This document shows positions 1 to 13,200 of a DNA stretch of 64,000 nt, piece after piece. The DNA comes from Rostratula benghalensis. Its lineage: Eukaryota; Chordata; Aves; Charadriiformes; Rostratulidae. Each line of letters opens with the position of its first letter. Position 1 is the stretch's first letter. The position numbers and the translations under genes are program-made. Location: NCBI GenBank assembly GCA_013399305.1, contig VXAI01000069.1, forward strand, positions 510,310 through 574,309, written 5' to 3'. The notes under the pieces were generated by a model, which was not told where the DNA came from, did no database searches, and was given only the letters and a program-made list of their open reading frames with translations.

Positions 1-2827
1 GTTCCACTTCCAGGCTGCAATATCATTATGATAATGTGGCACATCGTTATTGATTCTGCTATAAGAATGAGGGTTAGTGCTTATTTCCTCACCACCATTA
101 TAGCAATCACTAGCAAACATAATCTGTGGGTATTAATGCATACGTGTGCTTTTTCTGAGCACTTTGAGTAATCATAGATGTAAGGTAGCGTTTCACTCCT
201 GATCCGATCCTGAATGCTCACATTCTTTACTGAACTAAATTAGTTCCATCTAATTTAGCTCTTTCCCAAACACATCTAATCAGTGAGAAGCAACTCTATA
301 ATTGAACTCCAGGTAGATTAATTACTTTTAGGGTTGATTATGATGGCTCCTATGGATTTTTGTTTTTTATTTCATACTGGTGGAAATACCTACAGCCTCC
401 TCTGGAGTGACAGCCAAGTAAACGGGAGGGACTGGTAGGTGAGGCGACAGAATAAAAAGCTCTTAATTTCCCCTGCTTTTTCTATGCTAATAAGAGCAAG
501 AAACAACATGGATTTATCACTAATATTTTTTTCCTTTGTAAAGCATCAACAGTGTATACAACACTGCTCAGTATGTGGGAAAGGGCTAGGCAAACATGTC
601 CCCACTACAGACCTTATAATTTAGAAGCAAATTGCATACTTACAGGGCAGTGCAATTCATTAAATACTCTTATTGGTCTGGTAATTACTTGTCTAATAAA
701 TGGGCTCACTTCACATGTTTAAGTTCTGCTCTTTTGAATAGTTACCTTGTTCTTTTGTCTTTGCCTTTTGTCAAGTATAGTGTGCCCTTTTCAATGCAGG
801 GCTTATCTTTTGTGTTTGTACCATACTGAGTGACAGCTCTCCTTTCTCTGAGCAGCCCACTCTGTCGCCTCTGCCAGAGAAAAAATGGTGAAGATGGTAA
901 AGAAAATTGTTCTCTCTGTTATAAGATAGAAAGAGGTACTTATCAAAACTATCTCTGATTTGTGGGATTAACTAAGTATTATTCTCAAATGAGTAAATGT
1001 GCCTGACTCTCACACAAGCTCTGGTTGCAACCCTCATTTTCTAAACCCTGCACAGTTTCACTGAAACTAAAGCTGACAGTTGTTGGCTTATGTTTGGTAT
1101 GTGAGTATTGCTACAGAAAAGCATACTGTAACATCTTCAGGGATGAGCTGAAAGTTTGTGTTATTTCTACAGCTCTCTAAACTACTTCCAATGATTTCAG
1201 AATTGCCAAGAAAGGAAGCATTAATGGAAACAAAGCCTCCTGACCTAGCAAAACAAGGGAAATATCCATGACCAGCTGGAGTACATTCTCTCCATGTTTT
1301 TGGTTTTACTAGTTGTCCAATAAAGGTCTTGCAGGCCTTATATTACTGCTTCCAGACACTGGAAATTTACACTAAAGTGTGTAGCACACTGCGGGCAACA
1401 CAACAGGGTCAGTCATGATCCCGTGAAGCTCCAGGCTAGCAATGATCACTAGCAATGAAACTGTGCTAAGTGATGTAGAAAGAATGCCACAGCAAATGTG
1501 AAGCTGCCCAGGATTGGTCCCCCTCATGTTTAATGAGAGCACTGTTCTGAAGTACTCTTCTTGCTGAGAAGCACCAGAAGCAGAGGTGGTAACAGCAGGG
1601 AGGATCACCTTCTTGTGGGAGACCCTGATGAGATGGCTTAAGTATAAAGAAAAATCCCCAGAACTCTCTTCTTGATTTTTTTTTTTTTTAACAGCAATCA
1701 GAAAGGATAAATAGTGTGACAGCTTTGTGCTGCTTACAGTGATCCCAGGTGGACAACTTGAGTAATTTTCTAGTTGTGTCTTTGTGTTCAAAATACTGTG
1801 TGATAGTCATCTGCATGCTTGAATGCCCATCTCATTCTACCAAGAGGACTGCCCAGACCTCACACTGCAGGCAGAAGTCAGTGTGTTTCTCTCATTGCTT
1901 GTTATCTATTGCAAGCTAGTGTTGTGTCAGATGCCTACATGTTTATTGTGGGCAATTGCTCTAACAAGATGACCAGAAGGTGGTAAAAAATGGACTCAGA
2001 CATTACTAGAAAGTGACAGTTGTATTTTGGGGAACTCTTTGAGGTTCTGCCATGTGTGTTTTGCTGTACAATGAACTCCAGATCTTCTGAACAGTTATTC
2101 CTCTGAGATCTTAACAAGGGGAAAAAAAATGCTGGGAACCATCAAGCATTTAACAAAGGAGGGAGAGCCTTCTGAGGAGAGAGAGCTCAGTAGCCAGCAG
2201 AAGCGTGGTAACTTGAGCAACAATCCTATTTACCACAGCTGTTTGGACTACAGATTGATGGGAGCTAATTAGAGCTCAAGCAGAACATCTGTGGGCTGTG
2301 AAACGAGGCTGGAGAGTGTGGCTTTCTAACAGAGCTGTGATATCTATCAAGGGCAGAGGAAAGCAACTCCTCAACAGACAGCAATTTGCTGGTTCATAGA
2401 CTCTGTAAACTGCTGCTCATCTACTTTCCTGCTGCCATGGTTAAATTTGCTCAGGTGCATATGCCTCAAGACACTAGCATTTCAGATATCTGTGTGAATT
2501 GAAGTAAATATATGGAGCAGTAAGGTAGGGCTACCAGAAATATGTGGGACATCAAATGAGAGGCTTTGGATTATCAAGACTGCTGTATCAATCACTCTGA
2601 AAACTGGTGTGTCTGACCTACTCAGACATTCTTTGGAGCAAGGTCAAAAGGGGACCAGCTCAGTGTCACTACAGCTCTGCTTTACTCTGAAGCTGGGGAA
2701 ACCTCACTAGGAAGAGCCAAATCAGGCTGAAAAAGCATTAGCTGTCTGTGTTTCTGCAGGGAATCTGGCACACAGAAAAATGTTGGTATAAAAATTATTA
2801 CAGCTGAAGAATAAAAGCAGACATATG
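1..2827. other. AT-rich non-coding sequence, no gene recognised
   Basis: No recognisable protein or RNA gene is visible. The longest reading frame (minus strand, 1372-1791) runs through the T-rich tract near 1678-1690 as a lysine run, has no splice-site support and matches no family I recognise. The rest is unique-looking AT-rich sequence. It may be intergenic or intronic; nothing in it decides between the two. Confidence 0.6.
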
Positions 2828-2998
2828 GTACACTGGAACAGGCTTCCTAAAGAGACAATTGATGCTTCAAGCTTGTCAGAGTTTAAGAGGCATTTTGACA
2901 ATGCCCTTAGTAATGTTCTTTAACTTTTGGCTGACCCTGAAGTGGTCAGGTCTAAATTATCTTTGCAGGTCCTTTCTAACTGTGATCTATTCTATTTC
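2828..2998 (+). mobile_element. CR1: Old CR1 LINE 3'-end fragment
   Basis: The segment follows the CR1 3' untranslated region in order: 'actggaacaggct' at the start, then a stretch resembling the CR1 'gatgc..caagc.tgtcag.gtttaagaggcattt.gacaatgccctta' block, then 'ccctgaagtggtcagg', then 'gcaggtcctttctaactgtgat', and a terminal ctattctatt tail. CR1 is a non-LTR retrotransposon that inserts by target-primed reverse transcription and is usually truncated at the 5' end. Only the extreme 3' end remains and no reverse transcriptase remnant is present. Several substitutions relative to the remembered consensus suggest an old, inactive copy. Subfamily assignment needs a repeat-library comparison. 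Confidence 0.8.
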
Positions 2999-5900
2999 AC
3001 TTCAGATTTTTTAAACTTTTTTAACTTCAAAAAATCTTTTTCATTTCTGCTTTTGAAGCCTTGTACCCAGAATTTGATTGTGTACGTATCCCAACAGATC
3101 AACTTCTGCTTGTTTTCTTCTGACAGGGCCTATAATACGTGTGTGTTGGGGAGGATGTTCTCCTGAACAAAGAGCAGAGGTGAGCATCTTCCACCTGAAG
3201 CTTTGAGCTACATGACACCTACTGCATACATTGCCTTTCCTTGCACTACATAGAAATGGATTTAGGGAGAGCCAACTGAAAATGGTACTGATATGTGGTC
3301 TTCCTAGGCCTCTCTAGCAGGTACTGCAAAAGTGAATAGGGTTCCCATAGTTTGGGAAGCCTGGTTGCAGACTCATGAGGCATATGATGGCTGTTATGTC
3401 CACTTCCCTGAAATTTTGCCAGTGCAGCATGTGAATCTCCACATACCTGCAGTAATTACATCACTAGAGAGGCTCTGACCTTTCCACTGAAAATGGAGTG
3501 GCTGAAATCAAGCTAAGTAACATTCTTAAAGGACAAGAGATACCAAAACCTCTGAGCTGAGGTTGTTTGCCCAAGAGGTTAGGCAAGAGGGTATAGATTA
3601 GACTAGAAACAGGATATTAAAGATAACAAGATACAATTTTTTTCTTCAAATTCTCTTCTTTACTCCGATGAAGCTCACTCACCTAAATTCTATGTGAGTC
3701 CCTTCTCATTTAGGGGAGAGTTACCTCATGCTGTTCTTAGCATTGCTTTTTTCTTCTTGGTTGAAGATTTTTTTGGTGTCACTGTATATCCAGCATGTGT
3801 TATAAAAGATGGTTTTTAGAGTAGAGCATCTTGTAACAGTAACACCTTTGAAAGCACTGGAGGATGTGTTTATACCTGTCCTTGCTCTTAAGTTTCTATT
3901 AGAGTAGAATTAAGGTGGGTTTTTTCCTTTTTTTTTTTTTTTTGCAAGGGAATAGGGGGAGTTTTCCAAGAGGAAGGTTAAATAACATCTCTCCCTCCTT
4001 TATATATAACAGATATTAATTGCATCGTGTAATTCACTAGTGGGAAGTGTTTCTTTAACAAAGGTGATGAAATAACCCATGGAGAGCAGAGTAGGCATCT
4101 GCATGACTGGAGCTGGCTTGGCTTTCTACTTGAGTAGCAGAACACTTAGCAGTTTTTTCTCAACTGATGTAAAAAACTATTTTGGGATTGTGTGGTATTG
4201 ATATCCTAACCACAAGCCACACTGAAAACTTAATTCATCACTTTTTTTCTAGATTTAATAGCCGATTGAGTCAAATATTTAAACTGCTCTTTCAAAAGAT
4301 ACCTACCCTGCTGGAAGCACCTAGCTTTGCCTGTCTGAGGCTCTGCTAGTGCCAAGAGTATTGGCTCTTGAACCCTATGGTGCCTCTCATGGGATTAGGG
4401 ATTGAAATTGAGCTTTACTTTCATTGTTCTCTGGGTGAACAACTCCTAGCATCTGTGATGCACTGGAGCATGCCATCCGGGAAAAAGACAAGCATCAAAT
4501 TGTTCTTATGTTCAGTACAACATTTAATCAACACCATAGCTAGAATGTTTTATGGAACTTTCTTCTGTGTCTCTGCTTCTTTACCTTCCCCTTACTTATA
4601 CCTTCTGTATTGCATATAACACCTTATGTATTGTAGGCTACTTGTGGTTTGCGTGAGCTAATAATTCTGCAGTAGCAATCACAAAGCATGCTTCAAAACA
4701 CAAAGCTAGATCAAAATGTAATTGTATGGATTGTATAATGGGGTGATACTTAGTACCAGAAAGTCAAGCAGAGCTAAATAGAACCAAGACTGTACTTAGC
4801 CACGATAACCACTTTTTTTGGTCTCTTTAGAAAAGCTGAAAAATGAATGACTTCTAAGGTTACCTGTTCTTACAGAAAAGGCCAGTAGGAGTTGGTGAAA
4901 TATGTTAATCTGTAACATGTTTCATACTGTCATTTAAAATTGAGCAGACAGTCTGCTGCCAACACTGAAAGTCTTTGGGATCTAATTATTCCCTTAATTG
5001 TACTTGGTGGTTTAAGGAAAAGTTATAGAAATAAGATTGTACTATCTACTAGTTCTCCAGGTTGTTATAGCTGTTCCTTTAGGATCTGTTACACTTCCTC
5101 TGCACAATATATCAGTCAAGGAATAGCAAACACTCTGAATTTGGGTTGCTCTTATTTCACTAATAAGCTCTGTGTAATAATGTCTGGAGTGAAGTAGCCA
5201 TTCCTAATGACTGATCTTTACTTAGCTCAAATAAGATTGATCTCAGCTACCTCCATCAGTGTAAAAAAAAAAAAAAAATTCGCAGTGCTCTTCTAGGATT
5301 TAATATTAAGGTAGGTGTTTATATACTGAAGACTCCAGATCTTGATTATACAGCACGTCCTTAATTTAGCAGGAGTTTAAAGTATGGAGAATCATAAAGA
5401 GGGACTCAATCTAGTTCTAAGGCAGGTATGTTTAGTACTAGAAGCAGTTTATTTGCTTCTGCTTGCTGCATTGCATGGGCTAGATTGCTCTGACAGTAAC
5501 AGTACAAAACTATCTGGAGTTTATGGCAGCTCTCTTCTGCCTGTTTCCTGCATTGTTCCATGTAAACATGCAATTAATGGTTTTCAATTGGTGTAAATTT
5601 CCTAAAGGGTGTTAAGGTTGGTCTAGAAGATTCCCAGTCATGTATTTGAGGTGATACACCTTTGTTGCATAGTCAAAACTGAAATAGTTTGTGGTCTAAA
5701 GCTAAGTTTTTGAGAGGCCAGAATGTTCTACCTGATTAGGAAAACTAGCATGACAGTCAGTTGCAGGGCTTTAATTTTGACATTAGCTAAAAGGAGGTTT
5801 AATGCACTGGAATGGCTTAATGCTCTCTAAAGGGAGTGCTAAAGTAAGGTAAAACACGTCTGGTACAGTTTGTAATGCATGACTTTGCAATGGTCAGTGT

Positions 5901-8900
5901 GGCAAGCTTATTGTGATGTTAATCAGGATAACCTATTTAACATGTTAATACTAAGACATTATACAACAGTAACTGGGTTCTTTTTTTTTTGGTCTCTATG
6001 CTCCCTAGATAGAACAGGGGCAATTCATTATAGTATGTCTTACTGAATGGCTTTCCAGATTGGAATTTATTATTAGTTGCTACTCTCTTCTAATGTGAAC
6101 TTATTCTCCTTCTGCTTGCAACCTGTTTTCTATTGCTTTGCTTTATTTCAGTACTTCACAATTCTAACCTCTAAAACTCGCAGGGAGATGAGGAACTTGA
6201 TCAAGGCCAGGCTAATTCTGCACCAGCACTGTTGGAAAACTCTGACCAAGATTGCTGTGCAGTGATAGTACCCTCCCAAACTGGGATTAGATACTACTGT
6301 CAGGGAAACCCACTGCCTAGAGTCACTTTGAAGTGGCAATTTTTAAGAAAATTTGTTTAAAAGGCAGAAAAATGCATGATTGAAGGCGGAGAGAAGAGAC
6401 AGGAAAATGGAAGCTGCAAGAGAGACAACAAGGCCAAGATGAGCTTATATAAAAGGCAGGAAGTGATCAAGTCTTTGCAGAGTCTAGGCTGAGGAGCAGA
6501 TGAGACTGTAAGAGCTGGACAGAAATTTAAAGGTTGTAAGGTCAGGGCTGGACACAGCTACCACAAAGACTTTCCCTCTTGTTCCTGAAAGGTGAGGCAG
6601 CTACCAGGCAGTATTATAGTGGCTTGCCATCTGAAGAAGTTGTCCTCAAGGTCCTGCACCCTACAAATCCTCTTTTAAGGGTGAGGGGCTGTCTTTGGTG
6701 CTTGTCTTCCCCTGTGCCCACCCCCCTACAAATTTCTGTCATCAAAATCAAAACAAGTTAATCTGAAAGATTTTAAAATCAGTTTCTAACAGGTTTTATA
6801 CACAAAGATCACACCCAGCTCTAAATAACTGCATTAATTTACATTAATCCATTAAATATCAGGACCACACAGTCTTAATGCTGGTGCATTGTGCATTTTG
6901 TAAAAAGTAGCAAAAAGTCAACAAGAAGCCTAAAAACTTCTAGGAACATATTTTGCCATTGTATTTCTGGGTATTTCTTTGATATTTTTATGTTTATTCT
7001 TAAATGCATCTTCAGAATATGGTTTAGTATGAAATAATGTAGGTTATTCACCAGTCAGAAGTTGGCACAACAGGCAGCTAAGCTTCTAAATTAATTTTTT
7101 GGTCTTAAAGTGATTTTATAAGTTTAAGATAAAGCTAGAGTTCAAATGTGAGATGGGATTATGGTGGATTTTTGTGCGTGCAGGAGGTAGTTCAGTTGCA
7201 GACCTGTTCAGATGAAATCAAGATAATGTAAAAGCCTTGAAAGCTCTATAAGAAGAGCTAACAATTGGAAAGCAGTTTTAATCTGATGCTTGCTAAATTG
7301 AGAGTTAAATGCCATGGTTTTAAACAGAACTCAAGCTATGCTGTGTTCTCTTTAAATGTGTTTGCTGATGAATAACTGAGTATGTGTTTGGGTGGAAATT
7401 GAGACAGTGTAGGTACCTGAGTAATTGATCTGTAGATGTTAGAAAGTAGTTAAGCATTGAGGTGGAGAGAGCACAGAGTCCATTTCCACAGGAAGAAACT
7501 GATGTGCTCTCAGCAGAGAGCACTAAGAAAAGTACTGCTTTTTCTGGAACTACTTGCAAGTGGCTTTAATCACATCTTTGTATTCAGTGTTAAGGGGGAA
7601 CAGGGACTAAAAATCTGGCTCAGAGGGGGAAGCTGTCATTGTTCTGCATCAGTGTTTTTCAGTAAAACTGCAGGAATCTGTGGTGAGGCTGGATGAGTAC
7701 AGTATTTTCTTGCTGGAGAAATAGAAAAGCCAGAGTGGGACTGGATGATTAGATGAAGTCAGGGAGAGAGAAGTCACTCCCTGCAGCAAGGTTTGGAGGC
7801 AAGAGAGGGAGAAAAGGGAAAAAATGGCTGCAAATTGACAACAAAAACCAGACCGGAGTAGAGCACAAGTACATCAAGAGGGACTTTACAGAAGCTGTCT
7901 GTGTCTCTTCATCCTTTTCTTTTTTTATTTTGTTTAAAGTATGGCAGGGACATGGGAGTTAAAAGAGAATTAAAAACCATTGTGAGATCACCTTTGTGTT
8001 CAATTTGTTTCTTATGTGCAGCTGTAGAAGTGAGCTGTGTGTAACGATTTTATCAGGCACAGGGAAATCAATCACCGTCTGAGAAGCACAGAATTTGTGA
8101 GGAGGACCACGAAGCTGCAGAAATTTTTGAGGGCCTCTGGGCCAAGGAGACCATTGGTTTTTTTGCATTTGGATGCAAAGTAATTTTCAGAGCATTGGTA
8201 TGGGAATAGAAAGGTAAGCAGTACAGATGGGAAAGCTCTCATGGCATAGAAGGATGGAGAGTGCACAAACAAATTATAACTGATTTTTACTTTTCTTGGT
8301 AGTTTCTGCTTTGTTGAAAAGCTTCTCTTCCTGAAACATCTAAATGATCATATTTCATTTTCCCATAAAATTGACTTTTATGATCCTGTAACTCCTGATC
8401 TTAGAACTCTAAGTAATATACAACTTCTGCAATATCAGACCCAATAAAAGCCATGGGAGTCCTGGCTACCTCCAGCACAACTAGACATTAGTGTTAAGGA
8501 TTACAAAACAGCAACAGGAAGCTTAGCTGAAAACCCTCCTCTTATATCTTATTTTAACTCAATCTGAGAAATCAAGACTGATAGGGCTGGATTATCAGCT
8601 GTAGTCTGACCTTTTTTACATTCCCAGAAAGTTGGTATTTGTAGCAAGAAACTCCTGGGGAAAGGAAGACTTAATTCTCCAGCTGTGCAGATGTAATCCC
8701 AAAACTGGTATGATGATCTGGATTTGTGAGATGACTCTGGAAGTGAGTTAGATGGTGAGAAGCTGTTGAGTTCGTGCCAACGAGCAAGATGCTTTGACCA
8801 ACTGTCTCCCCTTAGGTCAGAAAAGGGCTCAGACCAGGGAAGGTGTCCATCCACCTGCATTTACTGACCTTGCTCCCTCTGCCAGCACCCCTGAAACAGC

Positions 8901-9997
8901 AGAAACACGGGAGTGAACCAAGCAAGAGCTGGTTTGTATGAGGCAGCAATAGAGTATGGTGGTGAGAAACAACCCAGGGTGGTCAGGCTCTACAGAATGC
9001 CTTTGTGGCAGCAGCTTTCATCTGAATCACTGTTGGGCTCACGTGATCCATGCTGGATGAGCAGATGAAAAGGGTAAATCCCTGACACCCCCACCCAAAC
9101 TGCTCTCCACTGATAACTGGTTCAAAAAGCTTCTTGCAGTGGAGAGTACTGGAGGGAATTGCTTAGCTTAGTTGTTGATTTTGGTGGATTTTCCTCTTTA
9201 AGGGGATTAGTCTGGCCCTTGGTGGTGTTTGTTTCTCCTTGTGTTTCTGAACTGAAGCAGTAGAAATCACAAACAGATGAGTATTTTGTTGTTTAACCAC
9301 AGGGCATAATGTGCCCTACCATAAGAACAGACTAGTTGGCTTGCTCTTAGAGCATGAGTAAACACAATTTTTTTCACTAGGAAGATGACTGTTTAACTTG
9401 GCTGATAAATACACAGAAATCGGGGTGTTGCCTACACGTAACTCTTTGCATGTAAGTCAGTGAATCGGTATGGAGCAAATGTGATTATTTTAAAATTAAT
9501 GTTGCTTTGACTAAACCTCTGCTTTCCATCCTCACTTTTACCTTCAAACACCTTTGTACAGTAGTACTTGTGGGAAGATTGTTTCTGGCAATTATAGTTA
9601 CAGAGAATAAATCTGCTGAGTTGTCTACAGTATAAGCGAATAAGAAACCACAATGATGATATAGTATGTTCCTGTTGTATCTCCACCCAGCTGGAAATGT
9701 ACTGATGAGTATTGCCTCTGCTTCTTGGTTCCCAATTTAAAGGCAGATTTTCTGAGACTGTGATTTTGCTAAGTGACTGTTTGAAGAGATGGTTTCAAGA
9801 TAAGAAAAATAATTATTTTAATGTATATTTGAACAGGAAGCATTTATCATGACTGCTGTAAAACAGGAGGAAGGAAAATGCTGAACTTTCCAGGAGATTT
9901 GTACAAGTCTCAGGTCTCCAATTCATGCCCTTTGGTATCCATTATTCATATGGTGTGTCTTACATTGCTCCTTTCTCAAACTGTATTCACTCCCTCC
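2999..9997. other. Non-coding sequence with homopolymer runs, no gene recognised
   Basis: Only short, composition-driven reading frames occur. There is a T run at 3928-3943 and an A run at 5263-5278. A purine-rich block around 6360-6600 contains a TATA-like 'ttatataaaaggc' at about 6446, but no start codon with a long frame or CpG cluster follows it, so it is not called as a promoter. 8540-9120 is somewhat GC-richer but shows no feature I can support. Confidence 0.55.
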
Positions 9998-10292
9998 TCT
10001 GCCCCTCTGCTCTCATGAGACCCCACCTGGAGTACTGTGTGCAGCTCTGGGGCCCCCAACATAGAAAGGACATGGACCTGTTGGAGCGGGTCCAGAAAAG
10101 GATGCTATGAAGGTTATCACAAGGCTGGAGCAGCACCTCTGCTACGAGAACAGACTGGGTGAGTTGGGGCTGTTCAGCCTGAAGAAGAGAAGACCTTATT
10201 GCAGCTCTTTAACATGTAAAGGGAGACTACAAGAAAGATGGGGACAGACTTTTTATTAGGGCCAGTAGTGATAGGACAAGGGGTGCTTTGGT
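9998..10292 (+). mobile_element. CR1: CR1 LINE fragment, truncated at both ends
   Basis: Contains the diagnostic CR1 series 'gagaccccacctggagtactgtgt', 'cagctctggggcccc', 'ctggagcgggtccag' variants, 'gggctgttcagcctg.agaagag', 'agaccttattgcagc' and 'ctacaagaaagatggg', ending near 'gataggacaagggg'. These lie at the end of ORF2 and the start of the 3' UTR of avian CR1. The usual 3' tail octamers are absent: homology stops near 10292 and unrelated sequence follows. The copy therefore lost its 3' end by deletion, on top of 5' truncation. The short plus-strand frame at 9925-10110 crosses its start and is a decayed piece of the ORF2 C-terminal region, not a host gene. It has no intact reverse transcriptase and must be immobile. 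Confidence 0.92.
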
Positions 10293-13200
10293 CTGGACTT
10301 GACATCAGAAATACAAACCCTTGATCTTTACTGCTTGCCTGGGTCCACCTCATTGCCTTGAATGCACTCCAAAATATGAAGAGGTGCTGAGATCTGCTGC
10401 TCTCAGCTCAGTCCTGTCTTCTGATGGGTGCGTTGATATGTGCATGCATGTGGGTCCCTGAAGAAAAAGCAGAGATCCTTACAGTCTGAGTGGATATTCC
10501 CTGTCAGTAGCACATCTGCTACTGCATCTAAGACAAAATATTCTGTCAAAGAACTTTAGATGCTTGAAATATCTATATCTCTTCCTGAATTTTAAGTTTT
10601 GTCTTAAATGTTTTATTGAATCTTGTGTCTATGGTAAATTACTCTGTGCTACAAGGTGCTCCAATGGCTATCATTAATTCTTTTTGAGCTACCTATCTTA
10701 ATGCTCTGGATATTTTTTTTATTTTAGAGGCTCTCTCTGGAACCATTAGCACACTCTGGTTTGATAAGATGTAATACATGCTCTCTTCTGACTGATTATT
10801 GTTGTCACTCACTACAGGTTTGCAGTTTCTTCAAAGGCGCAGCTCTCTGAAATCTGCCAGGCAGAGCCTAGAGCTTCTAGCTGCCAACTGCCAGCTTTCA
10901 TCAGCAACGACTAGGGAGAAAGCTGCCCTTTTCCAAATCACTTTACGCACACTCTTATTGCTTATACAGTTTGTTTCTCTTAAGTGTTCATCTTTCTCTC
11001 TGACAATCAGGGAGCCAGAAGCCTGTACCACTCACTTGAGTACTGTTTTGAGCGCACCAAGAGTGAATGCACGACAGAGCCCAAAGATTTCCCTTCACTT
11101 CTTTGTCTTTCTCTTTCATCTGTCTGTGCTCATCAAACAAGCTAATCCTCCACCTGTCTTGTTCTGAAGAGAAAGGATATTTAGATATGCTTGCACTAAT
11201 ATAAATACAGTGTGGTTCACAAATGCCTTCAGTGATTTTTAACAACTTTAATCCAGACTTGCATCTACTGCTGGAGTCAAGCAGCTGTATTTTTCCCCAC
11301 CTAAATCCCCATAAGCTACCCCTGGTGGGAACAACATCTTACACACACCTTACACACACTTTTGTTTGTTTTGAGAATTCATGTGCTTAGTTAAAAAATA
11401 TATTTGCATCTGGTGGATAGCTAGAAAGACATAGTTTTGTGTAGTTCTCTTCCCATCCTCGGGAACTGGGGTGGGATTGATTTTGTGTTAGTGAGAGGTA
11501 TCACCTTCTCTACCTCACGTACAACATCTGGTTCTGGTTGAGTGAATTCCAGATCTCATCAGTGGGTGAAGCAGTTCTGCTGCCAACCGCACTCTATCAA
11601 CCTTGGCTAAACAGTTTTTGTTGTTTTTCAGGTGGCTCAGTCATTGTTCTGCACGTTTAGCCAAACACTGTAAAAAAGGTTATAAAATGACAGAAAAAGA
11701 AACTAAAAGTAACCAGTGATAACATTCAGATGTAGGTGTGTGGGATAACATTTGGATATAGGTATGTGCTGATAAAACAGGTCTAAGGGTGTTAAGGTCT
11801 TTCTCTTGGACAGTAGCAATATTTAAGTTTCCAGCTTTGCAGCTGGGGCTGAGCTGGAAGCTTACCCTGCCAGGGGTTAGAGGTTGACTGTACTTGAAAC
11901 TCCTTATCTTTTGTTATGAGTGCTACAAGGACATGAAGATATATTTATCTTTTGATTTAAAAAAAAATTAAAAAAAATATTATTTGCTGGAAACAACATG
12001 GAGCCCACCAACCCTTTTTGGTATAATGCAAACAGCTGTCTCCTTGTCAAACATCAGAGCCAGAGCTAGCTCAAGAAAATCCATTGGAAACCCAAACCAA
12101 AACACAGCAGATTTCTACATAATGCTTATCAAAGTCATCAGGAAAGTGCAAGGAAGTAATTTAAACCTGTGTTGCTTTGCTTTTCTATGGCATGCATCCT
12201 TAGCTGCTTTTAATTTACCGTGTCCTACTCTTAGTTTTGTTGTTTGTTTCTCTCCTACGCAGGTTTTTATAATTTGATAAAGAACAGGGTGTTCTTACTG
12301 GAACTGGAAAAAATAGACTGCTTTTACTGGAAAAGGGAGGTAGAAGAAGGCCTACCTTCTCCCTTCCCGAAAGGGAACCAATAAGGGTCTAAAAACAGGG
12401 CAAGCGGCTATATCAGAAATGCTTGATCAAGATTTCTAAAAGAAAGCAATGCAAAATTTTTTAACTACTGATTGTAATATTAAAACCACAACCAGTGAGG
12501 GGAAAAATAAAACCCTAAAACCTGCTATCAAAATGTATGTCTGTTGATTTTTTTTAAATTTTTTTTTTAAAGTGATAGGTCTCAAATTGTAGGTGAGCCA
12601 AAGAATGTGTGAAGCAAAATGATCTGGATACCATGATATATAGCTAGCTTCCTAAAAAAGCTTTTCAGATAGTTTCAGCCAGAGGTTTTGGTAGTAACTG
12701 AGCTATCACTGGTGTTTGTGCAAGTAACATGTTGTGAAAGATGGTTTAAGAATTATATTGGTTTGTGCGAGGGGGGGAGCTGTATGTTCATTACAATATG
12801 GAAAAGGAGCCAGTGAAAAGAGATAATTGAGACTTGATACAAAAGGGGATAAAATTAAAACTGTTGTAGAAGGATTTTATTATCCTGAGTTTCTGAACAA
12901 GAAAATAGCAAAAATAAATTCTATGTTAGTGAAAGGAAAGTAATGAACACTGGGAAGAATATTCCCCTAACAGTATGTGCACGGGGATGGGCTTGGAATT
13001 AAATATTGTCATTCAGGAAAGAGATCGGTGAATTATGTTCTCGGTCAGGACAAGAACTTGAAGCCAAATGAAATAACACAGAAGGTCTGAACGCAAATAA
13101 CTTTGATGGCAGCATCAGCAATGTAATTATGTGCTGCATAAAATGTGTTTTGAAGGCCAGAAATATAGATGGTTTCAAAAGGCAGATGGTCATGAAAGTA

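Noticed and set aside
1372..1791. 139-codon minus-strand reading frame
   Set aside because: It reads a T-rich tract as a lysine run, has no recognisable domain and no splice-site support. Frames of this length occur by chance in 64 kb.
6380..6700. Purine-rich block with a TATA-like word, considered as an old LTR
   Set aside because: No TG...CA ends, poly(A) signal order, primer-binding site or duplicate copy could be recognised.
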